Shown here: piece after piece, positions 40,618-49,586 of the stretch
How positions within the stretch are numbered: the first letter of the stretch is position 1
Layout of the letters: each line of letters starts with the position of its first letter
Assembly: GCA_900549345.1 (NCBI GenBank)
Contig: UROC01000002.1
Span: forward strand, 4,003-68,002
Length of the DNA: 64,000 nt
Direction of reading: 5' to 3'
Source of the DNA: an uncultured Collinsella sp.
GTDB lineage: Bacteria > Actinomycetota > Coriobacteriia > Coriobacteriales > Coriobacteriaceae
The notes under the pieces: generated by a model
The model's input: the letters and a program-made list of their open reading frames with translations, nothing else
Databases searched by the model: none
Told to the model about the DNA's origin: nothing
Position numbers and translations under genes: made by a program

Positions 40618-41277
40618 CTAAGAAAGCTCAAGCAGCTCGGGCAGCTGGTCGATAATCTTGTCCGCGGCATCCTGGCTAAAGCCAAAGCGCTCCTCGCGCT
40701 TGGCAATGACCGTCAGGCCGGCTCGCTTACCCGCGGTAATGCCCGGAACGGAATCCTCAACGCAGCAGCAGCGATTCGCGGGCAGCCCCAGCAGGTCCAG
40801 CGCATGCAGGTAGATATCGGGCTCGGGCTTGCTCTCCTTAAACTGTTCGCCGCTCACCACGTACTCAAAGGCATCCGACAGACCACATGCATCGAGTACT
40901 TCCTCGATGCTGTCCATGGGAGACGAACTCGCCAGCGCCACACGGACGCCGCGGCGCGGCAGCTCTCGAATCGTATCAACGGCACCCGGGTTGATCAAAG
41001 CCTGATAGTCGCGCGGACGCTTATGCGCCCACTCGTCCCAACGGGCCAACGCTTCCTCGCCAGTGAAGTGCCCTTTACCGGCGCGCTCAAACCAATCGAC
41101 CAGCATATGCAGGAAGAACTGATGTGAGGTACCAACCTGCCCGTTCAACTCCTCTTGGGTCAGATTCAACCCAAGCTCCTTGGCAAACGCGGCGGTCTCC
41201 CCCAGGTAGTAATACTCGGTATCGACGATGACGCCATCCATGTCAAAGATAACGGCGTCGAACGGAAATGCAGACAC
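40618..41277 (-). CDS. HAD-superfamily phosphatase/phosphomutase (beta-PGM-like)
   Basis: 219 residues from GTG 41277, which follows AGGGAGGGTGCC; the longer ATG frame has no site. HAD motif I is VIFDMDGVIVDTEYY (nucleophile Asp and DxD), motif II SSS in VALASSSPMDSIEEVL, then KPEPDIYLHAL with the Lys and CCVEDSVPGITAGKRAG for the final acid. A helical cap lies at about residues 17-85. It resembles beta-phosphoglucomutases and sugar-phosphate phosphatases. A second HAD gene lies 63 nt upstream on the same strand beyond a terminator. Substrate unknown. Confidence 0.83.
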   Translation of the reverse strand: MSAFPFDAVIFDMDGVIVDTEYYYLGETAAFAKELGLNLTQEELNGQVGTSHQFFLHMLVDWFERAGKGHFTGEEALARWDEWAHKRPRDYQALINPGAVDTIRELPRRGVRVALASSSPMDSIEEVLDACGLSDAFEYVVSGEQFKESKPEPDIYLHALDLLGLPANRCCCVEDSVPGITAGKRAGLTVIAKREERFGFSQDAADKIIDQLPELLELS

Positions 41278-41293
41278 GGCACCCTCCCTAACA

Positions 41294-41318
41294 AAAGGGC
41301 GCCCGCAAGCGGACGCCC
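41294..41318 (-). terminator. Terminator of the Cof-type gene
   Basis: GGGCGCCCG pairs with CGGACGCCC; on the minus strand TTTTG follows. It overlaps the leader of the HAD gene downstream. Confidence 0.7.
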
Positions 41319-41340
41319 GAACCATGCACTATCGGCGATT

Positions 41341-42183
41341 CTAACCCAGCAGTTGGTCAAGTGCTACCGCGATACCGTCTTCGTTGTTGTTGGCGGTCAC
41401 CATCTGGGCCACGGCCTTAACCTCATCGACGGCGTTGCCCATGGCAACACCGGTGCCGGCCCACTCAATCATGGACTTGTCGTTCTGGCCGTCGCCAAAC
41501 GATACGACCTCACTGGCATCGATGCCGAGCTTGGGCAGGGCACCCTCGAGCGCACGGGCCTTATCGATACCGGGCGCCGTGTACTCAAAGTACCAGTCGG
41601 CCGTAAACATGCCCGAAAGCGTCTGGGTAAAGGGCGCATACATTTCCTCGTAATGCGCCTGCAGGTAGGTCGGATCGCCCGCCGTCAGCAGCTTGTCCAC
41701 GGGATAAGTATCCACGACCTCATGCAAGCTCTCGACCTCGCGGATCTTAAGGTCGCACGCATCGCGCTCGTATTTGACGATGTTTTTCTGCGAGCCGTCA
41801 GGCAGCGTGATCATGCAGCGGTACGAGTCCTCGACGTGCAAATCGCGACCGAGCGAAATCATAGGGATCACGTCAAAATTGCGCAGATGATCAATCAGAC
41901 GGTGCAGCTCGTCAGCCGGCATGGCCTGGTCAAAAAGGACCTCATCGGTCTGAGCGTCGACCACATGCGCGCCATTGAAAGCGACTAGCAGACCGTCATG
42001 GTTTTGAAGGTCGAGCTCCTGCGCCAAGGCGTGCAGCCCCCATGCGGGACGACCCGAAGCCAAGATGAGCTTAATGCCCGACTCCTGCGCCGCGAGCAGC
42101 TTCTCGCGCGTACGCGGGCTGATCACCTTCTGATCGTTGGTAAGCGTACCGTCGATATCCATTGCGATGGCTTTAATTGCCAT
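41341..42183 (-). CDS. Cof-type HAD phosphatase
   Basis: 280 residues; GGAGGCAC precedes the start. Motifs are IAMDIDGTLTNDQKVISPRT (nucleophile Asp), LILASGRPAWGLH, a large type-IIB cap (about 85-190), GIDKARALEGALPKLG with the Lys, and SFGDGQNDKSMIEWAGTGVAMGNA. Cof proteins dephosphorylate sugar phosphates, FMN or pyridoxal phosphate with broad specificity; the exact substrate is not readable. It is cytosolic. The next gene upstream on the same strand is pgi, separated by a terminator. Confidence 0.87.
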   Translation of the reverse strand: MAIKAIAMDIDGTLTNDQKVISPRTREKLLAAQESGIKLILASGRPAWGLHALAQELDLQNHDGLLVAFNGAHVVDAQTDEVLFDQAMPADELHRLIDHLRNFDVIPMISLGRDLHVEDSYRCMITLPDGSQKNIVKYERDACDLKIREVESLHEVVDTYPVDKLLTAGDPTYLQAHYEEMYAPFTQTLSGMFTADWYFEYTAPGIDKARALEGALPKLGIDASEVVSFGDGQNDKSMIEWAGTGVAMGNAVDEVKAVAQMVTANNNEDGIAVALDQLLG

Positions 42184-42303
42184 ATGTGCCTCCTTGCGTC
42201 GTTTTTATCGCGCATCATCATATCCGAGGTTGGCAGCCCTCATACGGAACAATTGAGGACGAATGCAAAACACACCGGATAACTGCGGACACATAGCAAA
42301 TAG

Positions 42304-42338
42304 AAAAGGGCCCGCATCCGATAGGATACGGGCCCCTG
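42304..42338 (-). terminator. Terminator of pgi
   Basis: GGGCCCGCATCC and GGATACGGGCCC form a stem with a GATA loop; on the minus strand TTTTC follows. It begins about 30 nt past the pgi stop. Confidence 0.82.
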
Positions 42339-42369
42339 ACTATAAGGCGCGATGCGTTAACAGCAGCGA

Positions 42370-44064
42370 CTACTTGCGATGCACACGATAGAACTCGATA
42401 AGCGCTTGAGTCGAAGCATCCTGCTCGGCCTTGGCGGCGTCGTCGTGGAAGGCAGGAGTGATCTGCTTGGCAAGCTGCTTGCCCAGCTCGACGCCCCACT
42501 GGTCATAGGAGTCGATGCCCCAGACCGTGCCCTCGACAAACGTGATGTGCTCATACAGGGCAATGAGCTCGCCGAGTGCAAACGGGGTCAGCGTGTCGCC
42601 GAAGATCGAGGTCGTCGGACGGTTGCCCTCAAAGCAGCGGGCCGGGACGATCTGCTCGGGCGTGCCCTCGGCGCGCACCTCATCGGCCGTCTTACCAAAG
42701 GCGAGCGCCTTGGTCTGGGCCAGGAAGTTGCCCAGGAACAGCTCGTGCACGTCCTGACCGCCATCGGTTGCGGGGTTGGCAGTGTTGGCGAAAGCGATAA
42801 AGTCGGCCGGAACCACCACGGTGCCCTGGTGCAGCAGCTGGTAGAAGGCATGCTGGCCGTTGGTGCCGGGCTCGCCCCAGAAGATCTCACCAGTATCGGA
42901 GGTCACAGCGCTGCCGTCCCAGCGGACGTGCTTGCCGTTCGACTCCATGGTGAGCTGCTGCAGGTAGGCCGGGAAACGGTGCAGGTACTGGCAGTACGGC
43001 AGCACGGCGTGGCTCTTGGAACCGAAGAAGTTGACGTACCAGACGTTGAGCAGGCCCATCAGCGCGACGGCGTTGTTCTCGAGCGGGGTGTTGCAGAAGT
43101 ACTCGTCGATGGCGTGGAAGCCCTCGAGGAACTGCTGGAAGCGCTCGGGGCCGAGCACGACGATCAGCGACAGGCCCACGGCGGAGTCGACGGAGTAGCG
43201 GCCGCCGACCCAGTTCCAGAAACCAAAGGCGTTAGCGGGGTCGATGCCGAAGGCCTCGACCTTCTCGAGTGCGGTGGAAACGGCGACGAAGTGCTTTGCC
43301 ACGGCCTCGGCGTTCTGCTCATCGGAGCCGTCGATGGCGCCCTGAGCCTTGAGCTGCTCGAGCATCCAGGTCTTGACCTCACGGGCGTTGGTGAGGGTCT
43401 CGAGCGTGGTGAAGGTCTTGGAGACGATGATCACGAGCGTGGTCTCGGGATCCAAACCCTTGAGCTTCTCGGCCTGGTCGTTGGGGTCGATGTTGGAGAT
43501 ATAGCGGCAGTCGATACCGGCGTCGGCATAGGGACGCAGGGCCTCGTAAGCCATGACCGGGCCCAAATCGGAGCCGCCGATGCCGATGGACACCAGGTGC
43601 TCGATCTTCTTGCCGGTAACGCCCTTCCACTCACCGGAGCGCACGCGCTCGGCGAAGGCATACATGCGGTCGAGGACCTCGTGCACGTCGGCGACGACAT
43701 CCTGGCCGTCGACGATAAGCTGGCCTTTCTCGCTTGCCGGACGGCGCAGCGCGGTGTGCAGGACGGCGCGGTCCTCGGTGGTGTTGATGTGCTCGCCGGA
43801 GAACATGGCGTCGCGGCGCTCCTCGAGCTTCACCTCGCGGGCAAGATCGCACAGCAGCTTGACGGTCTCATCGGTCACCAAGTTCTTCGACAGGTCGAAG
43901 TGCAGGTCACCGGCGTCAAAGCTCAGCTTGTTCACGCGCTCGGCATCGGCGGCGAACCAGGCCTTGAGGTCGATACCCTCGGCCTCGAGCTTCTCCTGAT
44001 GGGCCTCGAGCGCCTTCCAAGCGGCAGTCGACGTAGCATCGATAGGTGCGGCAACAGTTGCCAT
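42370..44064 (-). CDS. pgi: Glucose-6-phosphate isomerase
   Basis: 564 residues. The start [12 protein letters not shown] at 44064 follows GAGGAGGACTC. Typical PGI motifs are [57 protein letters not shown] (signature 1 region), [45 protein letters not shown] and [13 protein letters not shown] (signature 2). It interconverts glucose-6- and fructose-6-phosphate in cytosolic glycolysis. The length matches the long E. coli-type form. It is monocistronic, with its own terminator. Confidence 0.95.
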   Translation of the reverse strand: MATVAAPIDATSTAAWKALEAHQEKLEAEGIDLKAWFAADAERVNKLSFDAGDLHFDLSKNLVTDETVKLLCDLAREVKLEERRDAMFSGEHINTTEDRAVLHTALRRPASEKGQLIVDGQDVVADVHEVLDRMYAFAERVRSGEWKGVTGKKIEHLVSIGIGGSDLGPVMAYEALRPYADAGIDCRYISNIDPNDQAEKLKGLDPETTLVIIVSKTFTTLETLTNAREVKTWMLEQLKAQGAIDGSDEQNAEAVAKHFVAVSTALEKVEAFGIDPANAFGFWNWVGGRYSVDSAVGLSLIVVLGPERFQQFLEGFHAIDEYFCNTPLENNAVALMGLLNVWYVNFFGSKSHAVLPYCQYLHRFPAYLQQLTMESNGKHVRWDGSAVTSDTGEIFWGEPGTNGQHAFYQLLHQGTVVVPADFIAFANTANPATDGGQDVHELFLGNFLAQTKALAFGKTADEVRAEGTPEQIVPARCFEGNRPTTSIFGDTLTPFALGELIALYEHITFVEGTVWGIDSYDQWGVELGKQLAKQITPAFHDDAAKAEQDASTQALIEFYRVHRK

Positions 44065-44189
44065 AGAGTCCTCCTCAGCATACGGGCGCACGCCTCCATG
44101 CGCCCGGACATTCAGATGCCACTATTCTAGCGCAGGTCAAGACTATAATCAGCGAGCGTTGCCAATCGGCCCCCAAACGGCAACCGACC

Positions 44190-44255
44190 AAAAAGGGACA
44201 GGTTTAATTTGGCAGGTCAAACGCTTTACCAATCAAAAATAACCTATCCCTTTAT
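44190..44255. repeat. Imperfect palindrome with GGGACAGGTTT arm
   Basis: AAAGGGACAGGTTT (from about 44192) is mirrored by AAATAACCTATCCCTTT (to 44253), and TTTGGCA / TGCCAAA copies flank the right half. It lies downstream of the Fe-ADH-like gene on the minus strand and could serve as its terminator. A lone GAGGGACAGGTTT half recurs at 44928-44940. Confidence 0.6.
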
Positions 44256-44263
44256 GCCAAATA

Positions 44264-44788
44264 TTAGGCCGCAGCGCAGACGCTACCGAGCAACTCACGC
44301 AGAGGAGACCCGATGCCCTCCAGCAGTTCGGGCGCGATGATGGCAAAAACGGGAACCTCGCCGACACCCACAACGGCGGGCACTTTTCCCTCGGAGACGA
44401 TGCATCCATAAGGCACAAAGCCGTCCTCACCGGCATCGAGCGCCGCCATACGACGGGCGAGCTCGCGCGCAAAGCCGGCCGTATCGGCATCGCCGATCGC
44501 CAGGACAAAGTCCACGCCTTCGTCGGTCGCCAGGGCCACGGCTTCGTCGATCAGCTCGTCTCCCCCGTCGCCCCCGACCAAACCGCAGCGGAAAAGCACG
44601 CGCTCGAGCAGGGCGCGATCGAGCGAGCCCAGCGCCGCCGAAACGAGCTCATCACGCGTGTGCTTGTCGCCTCCCAGCACGACCAGTGCCTTGGTGCCGC
44701 CATAGTGGGCAACCAATCGCCCGCACCAGCGAGCCACATCCCCATCCGCAACCAAGCGCGTCGGCATACCAAACCCATAGTCGACCAT
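44264..44788 (-). CDS. Short iron-containing-alcohol-dehydrogenase-like protein
   Basis: 174 residues. The start MVDYGFGMPTRLVADGD at 44788 follows GTGGGGATA; the frame is open 17 codons further without a site. The sequence follows the N-terminal Rossmann-like domain of Fe-ADHs: an xxxPTRL start, KALVVLGGDKHTRDELV, then EAVALATDEGVDFVLAIGDADTAGFARELARR, where Fe-ADHs have EGxDFVLAVGGGSxxDxAKxIA. The GGGS glycines are mostly lost, and the helical metal-binding half (residues 200-380 of the family) is absent. It may be a domesticated cofactor-binding fragment. No function is assigned. Confidence 0.55.
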   Translation of the reverse strand: MVDYGFGMPTRLVADGDVARWCGRLVAHYGGTKALVVLGGDKHTRDELVSAALGSLDRALLERVLFRCGLVGGDGGDELIDEAVALATDEGVDFVLAIGDADTAGFARELARRMAALDAGEDGFVPYGCIVSEGKVPAVVGVGEVPVFAIIAPELLEGIGSPLRELLGSVCAAA

Positions 44789-44968
44789 TATCCCCACAAC
44801 CCTTCCGTGCGTATAGGCGGTATCAATCGTTAGACTCATGCTACGAAGCGAGGTTTTCCGAGCTGTTTCGCGCTCTTTAGAGCTGCGTTAAAAAACCCGA
44901 TGCAACCGCACGACCATACCCGCCAAAGAGGGACAGGTTTTGACGATGTCCGCGCAAGCAGGTATTAT

Positions 44969-44999
44969 CGAACATGTATTCGATAAGAACATGTGTTTG
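44969..44999 (+). promoter_or_regulatory. Two tandem LexA (SOS) boxes
   Basis: CGAACATGTATTCG (44969-44982) and AGAACATGTGTTTG (44986-44999) each match 13 of 14 positions of the Gram-positive/actinobacterial LexA consensus CGAACRNRYGTTYG. They lie 15-45 nt upstream of the polymerase start, so SOS induction is strongly predicted. Confidence 0.8.
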
Positions 45000-45013
45000 A
45001 TGGAAGGACACGG

Positions 45014-46519
45014 ATGGCGCACGAGCAGCACACCTATATCTGCATCGACCTCAAGACGTTTTATGCCAGCGTCGAGTGCGTCGACCGTGGGCTCGATCCG
45101 CTCACCACCAACCTGGTCGTTGCCGACGAATCGCGCGGGCGCACGACCATCTGCCTCGCCATCACACAGGCCATGAAGGACCTCGGGATACGCAATCGCT
45201 GCCGTCTGTTCGAAATTCCCGATGGCATCGACTACATCACGGCCGTACCGCGCATGCAGCATTACATGGAGGTGTCGGCGAAAATCTACGGTATCTATCT
45301 GGAATACGTCAGCCCCCAGGACGTGCACGTCTACTCCATCGATGAGTGCTTTATCGACGTGACGCCCTATCTGGACCTCTATCACACAGATGCGGAAGGG
45401 TTCGCCTGCACGCTGCGCGACGAGGTCCTCGCGCGCACCGGCATCACGGCGACGGTCGGCATCGGCCCCAACCTATTCCAGGCCAAGGTAGCGCTCGACA
45501 TTACCGCCAAGCACGTACCCAGCCGCATCGGCATACTCGACGACGAGACCTTTCGCAAGGAGATCTGGCCTCATCGTCCCATTACCGATATCTGGGGCAT
45601 CGGCCCCGGCGTGGCAGCCCGCCTCGAAAAGTACGGCGTCTACGATCTGATGGGTGTCGCCGCGCTCGACGAAAACCTGCTTTACGATGAGCTCGGCGTC
45701 AATGCCGAATATCTTATCGACCACGCCTTTGGGCGCGAGCCAACGACCATCGCCGATATCCAAGCCTATCGCCCGCAAGCGACCTCGACCACCACGGGGC
45801 AGGTGCTCTCGAAGGGCTATGCCTACGAGCAGGCCTACACCGTCTTGCGCGAAATGGTCGATGCCGCCGTGCTGGATTTGATCGACAAGCACGTGGTGTG
45901 CGACAGCATCTCGCTCTTTGTGGGCTATGCAAGCGAGCGCGCCGACATACGCCGGCTCAACGTCAGCGGCACGGCGCAGTATATAGACGGCTGCGGACAC
46001 CTGCGCTCGAGTACCTCGGGCATCGAACCCGCAGCGACCGACGGCTCCGAGCTCGCGCCCCGTGCTCCCAAGCCCGTCCAGCGCGATGACGAAAGGCGTC
46101 GCCTGGTGCGCGAAGCGCAGGCAATCGATGGCATCTTTGTGGGAGAGCATGGCGGCAAACCGCGTGGTGGCTATGCCGCACTCTTTGCGCACTCCAACGC
46201 CTCGCGAAAGCTGCCCGAGCGCACTAATTCGTTTAAGAAAATCATGGGCTATTTCGATGAGCTCTGGGCACAGACCGTCGATCCCAAACGACCGGTCAAG
46301 CGCATCAACCTGGGCTTTGGCAACCTCATGCCCGAAGAATTTGCCACCATCGATCTATTTAGCGATATCGAGGCCGATGAGCGCGAGCGTGACCTGGCAC
46401 GCGCCGTGCTGGCCGTGAAAGGCAAGTACGGCAAGAACGCCCTGGTCAAGGGATTGAGCTTTACCGCCGGCGCCACTGCACGCGAACGCAACGATCAGGT
46501 AGGAGGACATCGTGCCTAA
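45014..46519 (+). CDS. Y-family DNA polymerase (UmuC/DinB-type translesion polymerase)
   Basis: 501 residues; GGAAGGACACGG precedes ATG 45014. Palm and fingers show CIDLKTFYASVECVDRG (first metal Asp), VYSIDECFIDVTPYL (catalytic SxDE, here IDEC), TATVGIGPNLFQAKVALD, and a helix-hairpin-helix in DIWGIGPGVAARLEKYGV. The C-terminal little-finger region is from about 275. Longer than DinB (about 350), it resembles the UvrX/UmuC-like group of Firmicutes and Actinobacteria. It copies damaged DNA. Tandem LexA boxes precede it, and it overlaps the YolD-like gene by 8 nt, the usual partnership. Confidence 0.9.
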   Translation: MAHEQHTYICIDLKTFYASVECVDRGLDPLTTNLVVADESRGRTTICLAITQAMKDLGIRNRCRLFEIPDGIDYITAVPRMQHYMEVSAKIYGIYLEYVSPQDVHVYSIDECFIDVTPYLDLYHTDAEGFACTLRDEVLARTGITATVGIGPNLFQAKVALDITAKHVPSRIGILDDETFRKEIWPHRPITDIWGIGPGVAARLEKYGVYDLMGVAALDENLLYDELGVNAEYLIDHAFGREPTTIADIQAYRPQATSTTTGQVLSKGYAYEQAYTVLREMVDAAVLDLIDKHVVCDSISLFVGYASERADIRRLNVSGTAQYIDGCGHLRSSTSGIEPAATDGSELAPRAPKPVQRDDERRRLVREAQAIDGIFVGEHGGKPRGGYAALFAHSNASRKLPERTNSFKKIMGYFDELWAQTVDPKRPVKRINLGFGNLMPEEFATIDLFSDIEADERERDLARAVLAVKGKYGKNALVKGLSFTAGATARERNDQVGGHRA

Positions 46520-46934
46520 ACCCAAGCAACCCATGCGCCCGCCCACCGCATTTGAGCGATTGGCGGACCCCGAGGGAAGACGTCGCTCCGCCGACCCTAA
46601 ACTCACCGCCAACGGCGCCGTTCGCGCCGGCCGTGCCGCACAGTTTATGCCCTTTGCCGCCCTCACGGGATACTACGAGCTCGTGCGCAAGCAAGAGATC
46701 ACCGTCGAACCAAAATGTGAGTTAACGGAAGAGAAAGCCCTCGAGCTTTCGCATAAGCTCGAGGGCCTCAAACGTGGCGACCTGGTCCGCGTCACCTATT
46801 ACGATACGTACGGCTATCGCTCCCGCACCGGCATCCTTGACGAAGTGCTCCCCGCCTTCAAACTGCTCAAGCTCAAGGATATCGCCATCGACTTCGACGA
46901 CATCCAAGACATCGAACTGCGCGGACGAGCCTAG
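46512..46934 (+). CDS. YolD-like protein, partner of the translesion polymerase
   Basis: 140 residues from GTG 46512, which follows AGGAGG and overlaps the polymerase stop. The first 40 residues are Pro/Arg-rich. Residues 44-140 (AAQFMPFAALTGYYELVRKQ... KRGDLVRVTYYDTYGYRSRTGILDEV...IDFDDIQDIEL) match the YolD-like family, small SH3-like proteins encoded next to UvrX/UmuC-type polymerases in Gram-positives and proposed as UmuD substitutes. It is cotranscribed under the LexA boxes. Its biochemical role is not established. Confidence 0.8.
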   Translation: MPKPKQPMRPPTAFERLADPEGRRRSADPKLTANGAVRAGRAAQFMPFAALTGYYELVRKQEITVEPKCELTEEKALELSHKLEGLKRGDLVRVTYYDTYGYRSRTGILDEVLPAFKLLKLKDIAIDFDDIQDIELRGRA

Positions 46935-46960
46935 ACAAGGAAATGCATCCAAGGCGGCGC

Positions 46961-47344
46961 TTACAGCGTCATGACGTAGTAACCCGCATCCCTCACGGCC
47001 GTCTCGAGGACACCGCGATCGATCGGCCGCTTGGAGCGCACGCGCGCTGTGTGGTCCGCGTACGTTACCGTAGCCCACACGCCATCCAGCGCATTGAGGG
47101 CATTGGCTACGTTCTGAGCGCAGCCGTCACAGCTCATGCCGCCGATGAGCAGCTCATCGCTATAGGGATAGTGTGACGCATCGGTATCCACCACAACAAC
47201 CTTTTTGGCCTTCTTGCCGCTCGTACCATCGCTGCAGCAACTCTTCCCGTGTGTCGAAGCGGCAATGCGACACAGTCCAAAAAACATGCCGACGGCAATG
47301 ACGGCCAGCACGATGAGATTCGCAGGGTTGAGCAAGTCACTCAT
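46961..47344 (-). CDS. Membrane-anchored HMA (heavy-metal-associated) domain protein
   Basis: 127 residues. ATG 47344 (MSDLLNPANLIVLAV) follows AAAGGGGAGCGC. Residues 7-29 form one membrane helix, followed by a CCSD segment and a Lys-rich linker. Residues 65-127 are an HMA fold with the Cu-binding GGMSCDGCAQNVANALNALDG and a final AGYYVMTL. It would hold copper at the membrane as a chaperone or sink. No CopA ATPase is adjacent. A CCCCATGGGG palindrome just upstream suggests control by a CsoR-type copper sensor. Confidence 0.8.
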   Translation of the reverse strand: MSDLLNPANLIVLAVIAVGMFFGLCRIAASTHGKSCCSDGTSGKKAKKVVVVDTDASHYPYSDELLIGGMSCDGCAQNVANALNALDGVWATVTYADHTARVRSKRPIDRGVLETAVRDAGYYVMTL

Positions 47345-47373
47345 GCGCTCCCCTTTCAAGTAGCACTATCTAG

Positions 47374-47390
47374 ATACCCCCATGGGGTGT
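47374..47390 (-). promoter_or_regulatory. Putative CsoR-type copper operator
   Basis: ATACCCCCATGGGGTGT contains a perfect CCCCATGGGG palindrome with flanking A/T, about 35 nt upstream of the HMA gene. It resembles the G/C-tract operators of CsoR regulators. No csoR gene is in the window. Confidence 0.5.
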
Positions 47391-47518
47391 CCCCATCTTA
47401 ACCCAAAATCATGTCTGTTCGGTCAATTAGTTTCCCTCTTCAAACTTTTTTGTTGACCATGGCTTACTTTCGTGTATAAGTTTTCCTAGGCTAACAGTTT
47501 AAATCCGTAAGGAGCGCC

Positions 47519-48223
47519 GTGACTCGAACCATAGATATCCCAACGTTTCAGGCAGCGGTCGTGCGCAACTGCTCTCCCACGCTCGCGGGCATCAAGCCGG
47601 CATCGCTCTTTACCTATCCAGGCACCTACGCCCACGGGAACGGCTCGACCACAACCGAAACCATCGCAGAACGTCGAGCACGCCTGCTCAACGTTATCGC
47701 CCAGTGCAATCGCGAGCTTGACCCGCTCGGCATCCACCTGAGTGTTTTGGTCTGGCGGCCCTGCGGAGCACTCGTGTACGTGTACCGAGCCAAAAGCCTC
47801 GCCACCTATTTCGCAGACCCTCGCGCCCAAACAGCGCTCGCCTCGGAAGGCTACGACACGAGAGACCTTTCGACATGCCTTGTGCATTTGGCATCACGCA
47901 TCACGCTCGCGAGCAATAACGTCGCGGAATGCGCTTGTAGCCAGACTCGATGCGCACTACCCCAGCAAGCTAGCTGCAGCAACGACTGCACCTGCGAGTT
48001 TCCGCACGAAATAGGCTACTTCCTTGGATATCCCTACGACGACGTGCACGAGTTTATCGTCCAGCGCGGCGAGAACTACAAGGTCTTTGGGGCCTGGAAG
48101 GTCTACACGAATGTCGAGCAAGCGCTTGCGATGTTTGACGCCTACCGCGCTTGCACTCAATACCTCACCTTTGTCTATCAGCAGGGCTGCAGCTTGGCGC
48201 AACTTGCCCAGGCAACCCGATAG
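47519..48223 (+). CDS. DUF3793 family protein
   Basis: 234 residues from GTG 47519 after TAAGGAG. Conserved-looking blocks are CSPTLAGIKPASLFTY, VIAQCNRELDPLGIHLSVLVWR, GALVYVYR, EFPHEIGYFLGYPYDDVHEFI and YKVFGAWKVYTN. These fit DUF3793, a family of gut anaerobes with several Cys (here a C-rich loop around residues 140-160) usually encoded beside flavodoxin or ferrous-iron-transport genes. Its function is unknown. The flavodoxin gene starts 46 nt downstream, so the two are likely one operon. Confidence 0.78.
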   Translation: MTRTIDIPTFQAAVVRNCSPTLAGIKPASLFTYPGTYAHGNGSTTTETIAERRARLLNVIAQCNRELDPLGIHLSVLVWRPCGALVYVYRAKSLATYFADPRAQTALASEGYDTRDLSTCLVHLASRITLASNNVAECACSQTRCALPQQASCSNDCTCEFPHEIGYFLGYPYDDVHEFIVQRGENYKVFGAWKVYTNVEQALAMFDAYRACTQYLTFVYQQGCSLAQLAQATR

Positions 48224-48269
48224 AACATAGAAGCCGCGGCAACCTGCCGCACAACTGAAAGGACTCAAC

Positions 48270-48689
48270 ATGAGCAAGATCGCCGTCGTCTACTGGAGCG
48301 GCACGGGCAACACCGAGGCCATGGCAAACCTCGTCTCCGAAGGCGCCACGTCCGCGGGTGCCGAGGCTGAGGTCATCTCCTGCGCCGACTTCTCTGCCGA
48401 CAAGGTCACCAACTATGACGCCTTCGCCTTCGGCTGCCCCGCCATGGGGTCCGAGGAGCTCGAGTACGACGAGTTCCAGCCGATGTGGGATGAGGTCAAG
48501 GAAGTCCTCGGCGACAAGAAGGTCGTCCTCTTTGGCTCCTATTCGTGGGCCGAGGGCGAGTGGATGGATAACTGGAAAGCCGACGCCGACGAGGCCGGCG
48601 TCAACGTCGTGGACTCCACCATCTGCTACGATGCGCCCGACGATGAGGGCGAGGCGGCCTGCAAGGCCCTGGGAGCGGAGCTGGCCTAA
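48270..48689 (+). CDS. Flavodoxin (short-chain)
   Basis: 139 residues; GAAAGGA precedes the start. The FMN phosphate loop is VVYWSGTGNTEAMA; FMN-ring loops follow at FGCPAMGSEELE and FGSYSWAEGEWMDNW (Trp/Tyr stacking). The length and lack of the long insertion place it with clostridial short-chain flavodoxins. It carries electrons in place of ferredoxin when iron is scarce. It is paired with DUF3793 upstream. Strong terminator follows. Confidence 0.92.
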   Translation: MSKIAVVYWSGTGNTEAMANLVSEGATSAGAEAEVISCADFSADKVTNYDAFAFGCPAMGSEELEYDEFQPMWDEVKEVLGDKKVVLFGSYSWAEGEWMDNWKADADEAGVNVVDSTICYDAPDDEGEAACKALGAELA

Positions 48690-48762
48690 CGAAGCCGCCA
48701 GAAAGTCGCAAGGCAACTAACAGCCGAGCACCGCACAACAACAGTCACTCATGCCCAAACAA

Positions 48763-48795
48763 AAACGGGGGCCGGATACTATCCGATCCCCGTTT
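48763..48795. terminator. Bidirectional terminator between flavodoxin and ABC ATPase genes
   Basis: AAACGGGGGCCGGAT pairs with ATCCGATCCCCGTTT, A-rich on one side and U-rich on the other, between convergent genes. Confidence 0.82.
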
Positions 48796-48821
48796 GTTAT
48801 ATCGACAATTTCGACGCGCCG

Positions 48822-49574
48822 CTACGAGATATTGCCCAAGAACGCCTTGGTGCGCTCGCTCTTGGGGTGGTCGAAGACCTCGCTCGGCGTACCCTCTTCC
48901 ACGATAACGCCACCGTCCATAAAGACGACGCGGTCGGCGACGTCGCGGGCAAAGCCCATCTCGTGCGTCACCACGATCATAGTCATGCCATCACGTGCCA
49001 GGTCGCGCATGACGCCCAGGACGTCGCGAACAAGCTCGGGGTCGAGCGCCGACGTGGCCTCGTCAAAGAGCATGACGTGCGGGTTCATCGACAGGGCGCG
49101 GGCGATCGCCACGCGCTGCTGCTGACCGCCCGAGAGCTGGCTCGGCATAAAGTCGATGCGCTCGGCAAGACCGACCTTGGTCAGCTCCTCGACGGCAATC
49201 TTCTCGGCCTCTTCCTTGCTGCGCTTGAGCACCTTTTGCTGCGCAAGCATGACGTTCTTTTTGACCGACAGGTGCGGGAACAGGTTGAACTGCTGAAAGA
49301 CCATGCCCAGGTGCGTACGCACTTTGTTGAGGTCGACGCCCTTGGCGCAAACGTCCACGCCCTCAACGACGATCGAGCCGCTCGTGGGATGCTCCAGGCG
49401 ATTGATGCAGCGAAGCATCGTCGACTTGCCCGAGCCCGAAGGACCCAGGACTACGACGACCTCGCCCTTGTGCACATCCAGATCGATGTCGCGCAGGACC
49501 ACGTTATCGCCGAAGGCCTTCTGGAGATTCTTGATGCTGACGACGACCTCGTTCGAGTTATTGGTTTCGCTCAT
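48822..49574 (-). CDS. Polar amino-acid ABC transporter ATPase
   Basis: 250 residues; AGGAGG precedes the start. Walker A is [16 protein letters not shown], the Q-loop [13 protein letters not shown], the signature [15 protein letters not shown], Walker [15 protein letters not shown] and the H-loop VVTHEMGFA. This is the GlnQ/HisP class ([10 protein letters not shown]). It is the last gene of a substrate-binding protein, permease and ATPase operon read on the minus strand, 12 nt behind the permease. It powers uptake of an amino acid such as glutamine, glutamate or cystine. Confidence 0.93.
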   Translation of the reverse strand: MSETNNSNEVVVSIKNLQKAFGDNVVLRDIDLDVHKGEVVVVLGPSGSGKSTMLRCINRLEHPTSGSIVVEGVDVCAKGVDLNKVRTHLGMVFQQFNLFPHLSVKKNVMLAQQKVLKRSKEEAEKIAVEELTKVGLAERIDFMPSQLSGGQQQRVAIARALSMNPHVMLFDEATSALDPELVRDVLGVMRDLARDGMTMIVVTHEMGFARDVADRVVFMDGGVIVEEGTPSEVFDHPKSERTKAFLGNIS

Positions 49575-49586
49575 GATAGGACCTCC

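Noticed and set aside
42379..44130. 583-codon open frame antisense to pgi
   Set aside because: Shadow frame; both PGI signatures are on the minus strand.
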